A stretch of DNA of 64,000 bases from Acidisoma cellulosilyticum. Its GTDB lineage: Bacteria; Pseudomonadota; Alphaproteobacteria; Acetobacterales; Acetobacteraceae. How positions within the stretch are numbered: position 1 is the stretch's first letter; each line of letters starts with the position of its first letter. The notes below the pieces were generated by a model that was not told the origin of the DNA, did not search any database, and saw nothing but the letters and a program-made list of their open reading frames with translations. A program made the translations under genes and the position numbers. This document shows, piece after piece, positions 59,979-64,000 of the stretch. Location of the stretch: NCBI RefSeq assembly GCF_020621385.1, contig NZ_JAESVA010000012.1, positions 92,170 through 156,169 on the forward strand, in the 5' to 3' direction.

Positions 59979-60367
59979 AGAACTTTTGGCTCCGCATTAC
60001 GGGCAGTCTCTAGGGACTACCACTCCCAGGTGGGAGATAGTGTTACCCACGGTAGTTTCCAATATTCTACTTTGGCGGCTTGGCTGAGACGGAGCTGAGC
60101 TAGCTGCGCCCTTTGGGAAAAGGCCCCCCTTTGACCTGGGCTTAGTAACCAAGGCCAGCAGGCCATTTTGGAGGTGGCCTGGTGTTCACCGGCCAAGCCA
60201 ATGATATGTGCCCTGTGGCGGAAGACGCTCTCGACTTGGTCATAAGGAAATGTGGGCTAATTCCTGGACAAGGGCAGTTTAGGCTGACGCCATTGGCGGC
60301 AGAGATCTCATTAATGCGATCATCCGGAATGTCCGTTTAAAGCCCGATCCTGACCGACGTGCCAATG
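59979..60367. other. Gap with only a doubtful small frame
   Basis: Between the phosphatase and dinB, the only frame with some protein character is at 60207-60341 plus (44 residues, MCPVAEDALDLVIRKCG...), but it has no ribosome site. I see no promoter motif or repeat here. Confidence 0.45.
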
Positions 60368-61447
60368 CTAGCTCGCGGCCTGACTAAAGAGGCTGGCCTC
60401 TGGCTCATCATGGCGCCTGAACTGGGACAGCGTGACGCCCACCAGCCGGATCCCGGTTCTGATGGGGTAAACGCTCCTGACCAGGGCGACGCTATGTTCG
60501 CGGAGGCTGCCACGATCGGCGAATGGGTTCGGCATGGTGCGGCTCCGGGTGCAGATCTCGAAATCCTGCCACTTCACCTTAACCGTCACCGTCTTCCCTC
60601 GGGCGCCAGTTTTCTCACACCAATCCCAGACGTCATCGGCCATCCTCAGGACGCCTGCCTCGATGTCAGCGGGCTCGGTCAGGTCTCTGTCGAAGGTGGT
60701 TTCCGAGCCGGATGATTTGCGCTCCCGGTTCGGGACCAAGGGGCGGTCGTCCTCCCCCCGGGCGATGTCATAATACCAACTGCCGGAACGGCCGAAATGC
60801 TGGGTCGGGAAGGCCAGGGATTTGGCCCGAAGATCCGCGCCTGTGATTATGCCCAGGCTGGTCATCTTGGCGGCCGTGACCGGACCCACACCGTGGAATT
60901 TTGCCACCGGCAATTCCTCAACCCATGCCGCACCCATATCCGGGGCGACGGCGAACTGTCCATTGGGCTTCCGATGGTCTGAGGCCAGCTTCGCCAGGAA
61001 TTTGTTGTAGGAAATCCCGGCCGATGCGGTCAGCCCGGTCTCTTCCAGGATCCGCCGACGAATCTCCTTCGCAGTCAGCCAGGCTGTCGGGAGGTTTCTG
61101 AGATTGTCCGTGACATCCAGATAGGCTTCGTCCAGGGACAAGGGCTCGATAAGAGGCGTATCGGCAAAAATGGCGTGAATTTGCCGGGAAACGGAGCGAT
61201 AGACCTCAAACCGAGGGGGCACGAAAATCAGCTCTTCGCATCGGCGCTTGGCGATTGTGGATGGCATGGCGGAACGGACGCCGAAGACCCGTGCCTCATA
61301 GCTGGCCGCCGCAACGACGCCGCGCTTTTCGCCGTGGCCGACAGCAAGTGGGCGCCCGCGTAATGCCGGATTATCCCTTTGCTCGACTGAGGCATAGAAC
61401 GCGTCCATGTCGATATGGACCACTTTGCGGATGGGAGATGCCTCCAT
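60368..61447 (-). CDS. dinB: DNA polymerase IV (Y family)
   Basis: This 359-residue translesion polymerase has KVVHIDMDAFYASVEQRDNP with catalytic Asp, SYEARVFGVRSAMP, SLDEAYLDVT with the Asp-Glu pair, and FHGVGPVTAAKMTSLGI (HhH). The C-terminal little finger is present. The typical C-terminal beta-clamp peptide (QxxLxLF) appears only as PEASLFSQAAS, a weak match. It copies damaged DNA under SOS. No LexA box was seen upstream. The location beside xthA in an accessory region is notable. ATG 61447 or GTG 61453 could start it. Confidence 0.93.
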   Translation of the reverse strand: MEASPIRKVVHIDMDAFYASVEQRDNPALRGRPLAVGHGEKRGVVAAASYEARVFGVRSAMPSTIAKRRCEELIFVPPRFEVYRSVSRQIHAIFADTPLIEPLSLDEAYLDVTDNLRNLPTAWLTAKEIRRRILEETGLTASAGISYNKFLAKLASDHRKPNGQFAVAPDMGAAWVEELPVAKFHGVGPVTAAKMTSLGIITGADLRAKSLAFPTQHFGRSGSWYYDIARGEDDRPLVPNRERKSSGSETTFDRDLTEPADIEAGVLRMADDVWDWCEKTGARGKTVTVKVKWQDFEICTRSRTMPNPFADRGSLREHSVALVRSVYPIRTGIRLVGVTLSQFRRHDEPEASLFSQAAS

Positions 61448-61534
61448 CCGCACTGGCTACCATGCCAAGAACGAAAAAGGAACATGGGCCGGGCCGGAAG
61501 CCAGTTTGATCTGGGCGCTCTGGCTCGGCCTGCC

Positions 61535-62440
61535 TCATGCGGACCCGTCAGGCTTATGACCGCTTGCGGCCGAGAGAAGCGCGGAAATGGTCCTGTTCAC
61601 GGGAACCGCGATACCGTGGCGCCCCGCCGCTTCGACAACGGCCCCGGTGATGAATTTGTGCTCCAATTCCCTGCCGAGCAGGCGATCGTAGAGCATGGAC
61701 GTCCCACCGTTCGATATCCGGTCGTAGCTCTTCAGGATGGCGTCCCCATCCTCTCGCGTGACTGCGGCACCCTCGGCCTGCGCAACTGCGATGACCTCCT
61801 CCAGAAGCTCACCGGCAAGCTGGCGGACGGGCTCCTCCATGAACACGGACATCCGGCGCAAAGTCAGAGCGGTGATGGCATTCGCGACAGCGTTGCTCAG
61901 CAGCTTGCGCCAGGCGACCGTCTTGAAATCGCTGTCCTGCACGATCTCGAAGCCGGACCTGTCAAAAAGGGTGTCGAAAGCGGCGCCTTCCGAGCCTTCT
62001 GGCACCTGGATACGGGCCGCCCCATGGTGGACGATCAGCCCGGGCGCTTTCCGCTCAACGGCGCAGTAGATGACGGCCGGGAGCACTGTTGTGCCTTCGG
62101 GCACATAGGGCAGCACGCGCTGTTCCTGGTTCACCCCGTTCTGGACGACCACAACCGTCGTCTTATCGTCCACCAGAGCTTTGAGCCAAGGCTCGGTGCT
62201 CGGTGTGTCATTTGCCTTGGTCGTGATCAGGACCCAGCGTGCCGGACCCGCTACCCCAGCCGGATCGCTGACGATGGGCAGGTCAACCGTGTAAGTGTTT
62301 CCCTTCTCTTCGATACGGAGAGTATCGAAAGCCGTCCGAACGCACAGCATGGGCTTATGACCACCCCGGACAAGGGAAGCTGCGAGATAACCTCCAATCC
62401 CGCCGCTGCCAATGATAGCAATCTTGTCTGTCTGTGTCAT
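61535..62440 (-). CDS. Ketopantoate reductase family protein (PanE/ApbA)
   Basis: This 301-residue protein has the Rossmann start KIAIIGSGGIGGYLAASLVRGGH, TTKAND, and the C-terminal helical domain with KTVAWRKLLSNAVANAITAL (catalytic Lys). RISNGGTSMLYDRLLGRELEHKFITGAVVEAA is the typical PanE C-terminal motif. It reduces 2-dehydropantoate with NADPH in coenzyme A synthesis, though many paralogues act on other 2-oxo acids. GGAGG lies five bases before ATG 62440. With no other pan gene present, a paralogue role is likely. Confidence 0.85.
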   Translation of the reverse strand: MTQTDKIAIIGSGGIGGYLAASLVRGGHKPMLCVRTAFDTLRIEEKGNTYTVDLPIVSDPAGVAGPARWVLITTKANDTPSTEPWLKALVDDKTTVVVVQNGVNQEQRVLPYVPEGTTVLPAVIYCAVERKAPGLIVHHGAARIQVPEGSEGAAFDTLFDRSGFEIVQDSDFKTVAWRKLLSNAVANAITALTLRRMSVFMEEPVRQLAGELLEEVIAVAQAEGAAVTREDGDAILKSYDRISNGGTSMLYDRLLGRELEHKFITGAVVEAAGRHGIAVPVNRTISALLSAASGHKPDGSA

Positions 62441-62587
62441 AGGGACCTCCGTGGCGTGCTTGATGAGCCAATTCCGACGCCATCTTAGGTTGGAACTAAA
62501 CATGATGACAAAATTGGCATGCTCTCGGTAAAAAAACTGTCATTATCAGGTGGTTGCAGAACCAAGCACTGAGCTCATAATTCCTAA

Positions 62588-63322
62588 ATGGCGAAACCGG
62601 TCGCTCAGAATGATGACAAGAAAAATGCTGCCACCCTAACTTGGGTGGCGCCAATGGCCGGTGTGGCCTGGGCAACCGGTGTCGCGAGCAAAGTGCTTAT
62701 TCCGGTGCCTTTCACAAAGTTGCCCAATCTGCCCAAAGGGCTTTTGCTGTCTCTATATCCCCCGCCTGACTACAAGGGATCGACCTGCACCATCTTCATC
62801 CGCAATCCAGAGGATGCCCATCATGGGAGCCCAGGTTTGAGGCTCGACTACGACTACAATAAATCTACCAAAAAGGTCGATTATCATTGGAACGTAGATG
62901 GTGGTGGCCGTGCTCGTGCGCGGTTTCCAAATATCACCAATCATATGCCGGTCGGTCTGAAAGGCGCCGTGATCTACAAGGCTGCCAAGGCCTTTCGGAT
63001 TGGGGGGAAGATTTTCTTCTTAAGCGGTGCGCTTCTCGATGGAATATCAATCCTGACGGCGGACAGACCGTTCCGCCGATCATTTCAAGTGCTTTCCGCT
63101 TGGGAATTGTCGGAGTATCTCGCCGTTGAGGCCGGGCAGATTGGAGCTGGGTTAGGGACCATGGTTGAACCAGGCTTCGGCACTGCAATTGGTGGCGGCA
63201 TCGGAGCACTAGCCGGTGGCTTCTTCGGCTACTTTACGGCGGAAGCGGCTGCCGGTTACGTTTATGATTTCGCCGAGGGAACCCGCTTCAAATCCATGCC
63301 CGAAGTCTTTACACAGCCATGA
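62588..63322 (+). CDS. Glycine-zipper protein, candidate toxin or effector
   Basis: This 244-residue protein has no signal peptide. A hydrophobic stretch (TWVAPMAGVAWATGVASKVLIP) near the N-terminus is followed by a polar region with LRLDYDYNKSTKKVDYHWN and NITNHMPVGLKGAVIYKAAKA, then a long glycine zipper (about residues 181-225): GQIGAGLG, GFGTAIGGGIGALAGGFFGYF, AEAAAGYVYDF. Such a zipper in a soluble protein can insert into membranes. The overlap of its stop with the next start (ATGA) resembles toxin/immunity pairs. No PAAR, VgrG or Rhs gene is visible in the window. The function is inference only and I recognise no named family. Confidence 0.6.
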   Translation: MAKPVAQNDDKKNAATLTWVAPMAGVAWATGVASKVLIPVPFTKLPNLPKGLLLSLYPPPDYKGSTCTIFIRNPEDAHHGSPGLRLDYDYNKSTKKVDYHWNVDGGGRARARFPNITNHMPVGLKGAVIYKAAKAFRIGGKIFFLSGALLDGISILTADRPFRRSFQVLSAWELSEYLAVEAGQIGAGLGTMVEPGFGTAIGGGIGALAGGFFGYFTAEAAAGYVYDFAEGTRFKSMPEVFTQP

Positions 63323-63894
63323 TCGCAGACATCACCGTTAACAGAGAGATCTCTTCGTCTCTAGGAGAAGTCGGCAGGACGCTACTCGCCCCGCAGGCAG
63401 TCTGGGCGACCATCGAATGGCCTCAAGTAATCGATGACAATGATGAAGAATATATTCAACCCGATGTCATCCAAGCTGTGAGCGAAGCGTTGGCCAGTTG
63501 CGGGACTGTGGCATTCCGACATCCCGGTCCGGTTTCTGGCACGCTAGAGTTTCATCCAGAACCCAAATCAAGCGTGCTCGACCGCATTGCGAGTATCTAC
63601 AAGTTGGAACATTCGTGGTCTTGCGGAGTTGCTGTTGCGACAGACGCCAGCGTAGTCTCAAAGCTCTTTGAGTACCCAGGTTGGTATTGGGGAATGCAGC
63701 GGGTTCTGGTTTTTGACCCAAACATTGAGCCCGCCCCAATCATCAAAGCTCTGAACGGGTTCACAGATTGGAACACGCATCCGCTGCCTACAGGCGTTCG
63801 CCTATTCCTTGGCTCTGCTGACACACCAAATTTGGCTGTTCTTGGAGCTTCGAAGGAACTTTGGCTCAATCGGTTTACGAGCGCACTTCCGTGA
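63319..63894 (+). CDS. Hypothetical protein coupled to the glycine-zipper gene, candidate immunity protein
   Basis: This 191-residue soluble, Trp-rich and mildly acidic protein (ATIEWPQVIDDNDEEYIQPD; VSKLFEYPGWYWGMQRVLVF; NGFTDWNTHPLPTGVRLFLG) has no signal peptide and no membrane segment. It is translated from an ATGA overlap with the preceding gene, so equal stoichiometry is likely. Its role as an antidote to a neighbouring membrane-active protein is a guess from gene order. The left end of an IS element begins six bases after its stop. Confidence 0.55.
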   Translation: MIADITVNREISSSLGEVGRTLLAPQAVWATIEWPQVIDDNDEEYIQPDVIQAVSEALASCGTVAFRHPGPVSGTLEFHPEPKSSVLDRIASIYKLEHSWSCGVAVATDASVVSKLFEYPGWYWGMQRVLVFDPNIEPAPIIKALNGFTDWNTHPLPTGVRLFLGSADTPNLAVLGASKELWLNRFTSALP

Positions 63895-63900
63895 CGGCTA

Positions 63901-64000
63901 GAGGGTGTCATGTACTTTCCGGTGGCGATGTCGTAATCGAGGGCATGAGCAATTCCCGGGCCCGCAAGCCTTATCCATCTGATGTCAGCGACGAAGAGTG
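63901..64000 (+). mobile_element. IS5-family insertion sequence, left end (partial)
   Basis: GAGGGTGTCATGTACTTTCC begins just after CTA and looks like the terminal inverted repeat of IS5-family elements, whose targets are CTAR or TNA. The transposase start follows at 63945. The element runs out of the window. Confidence 0.75.
63945..64000 (+). CDS. IS5-family transposase, N-terminus (partial)
   Basis: ATG 63945 opens MSNSRARKPYPSDVSDEE. The R-K-P-Y-P-S-D-V-S-D-E-E block is the conserved N-terminus of IS5/IS1031-type DDE transposases. Only the first 18 full residues are in the window, so the catalytic triad is not seen. Confidence 0.8.
   Translation, partial: MSNSRARKPYPSDVSDEE

Noticed and set aside
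60207..60341. 44-residue frame between the phosphatase and dinB
   Set aside because: No Shine-Dalgarno site, no hydrophobic or domain features, and the length is within chance expectation.
1..64000. CRISPR arrays, rRNA genes and complete prophages
   Set aside because: No regularly spaced repeats, no rRNA signature and no phage structural genes were seen on either strand.

Overview
This window looks like the chromosome of a high-GC alphaproteobacterium, most likely of the Acetobacteraceae/Rhodospirillales type. The evidence is the alphaproteobacterial dapF-mtaB-ftsY cluster, a NemR-type regulator, the family-4-like uracil-DNA glycosylase, and an OmpA-like fragment of a kind common in acetic-acid-bacterium relatives. 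The genus cannot be fixed from sequence reading alone. Function calls rest on motif recognition without database searches.

Positions 1-15960 are mostly core metabolism: the tail of a GH63-like glycosidase, a degenerate Nudix protein, a fatty acid desaturase, a LysR/MFS divergent pair, a DUF4239 membrane protein, a COG2509 flavoprotein, a class II aldolase, a metallophosphoesterase, a DegT aminotransferase with proline iminopeptidase, and the leftward operon dapF-mtaB-ftsY-thioesterase. Positions 15963-22552 form a stress and detoxification block. A NemR-like repressor, a DJ-1/PfpI (Hsp31-like) protein, a GabD-like aldehyde dehydrogenase and an SDR share two copies of one operator. They are followed by a TetR/peroxiredoxin divergent pair with two operators, and by an FtrA/GlxA-type regulator divergent from a rhodanese. 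A BrnT toxin with an XRE antitoxin follows, then rpmI-rplT-pheS-pheT, and an SDR-TetR operon with paired operators.

Positions 29242-52223 hold small and DUF membrane proteins, gshB-plsC, MscS, a sugar/H+ symporter, a LysR-RidA-flavin monooxygenase group, an ECF sigma/anti-sigma pair, cobQ, parC, recO, moaB, a lytic transglycosylase, a uracil-DNA glycosylase, a TPR lipoprotein, ispE and tRNA-Gln(TTG).

From the tRNA-Gln gene to the right edge (52224-64000) the character changes. Coding density is lower, there are long empty stretches, gene remnants, an orphan ParS-like antitoxin, two tandem anti-Shine-Dalgarno small RNAs, a truncated porin-like gene, cargo genes (hydrolase, MFS, xthA, dinB, panE-like) and a candidate glycine-zipper toxin/immunity pair, ending in the left end of an IS5-family element. 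This looks like a genomic island or a heavily remodelled segment.

A miniature transposon-like family runs through the core part: 143-197 bp, TA-flanked, with terminal inverted repeats around GAGTCCGTCAGGTTTA. Three of its ends coincide with the stop codon of the neighbouring gene. Its palindromic core also occurs alone at several other sites.
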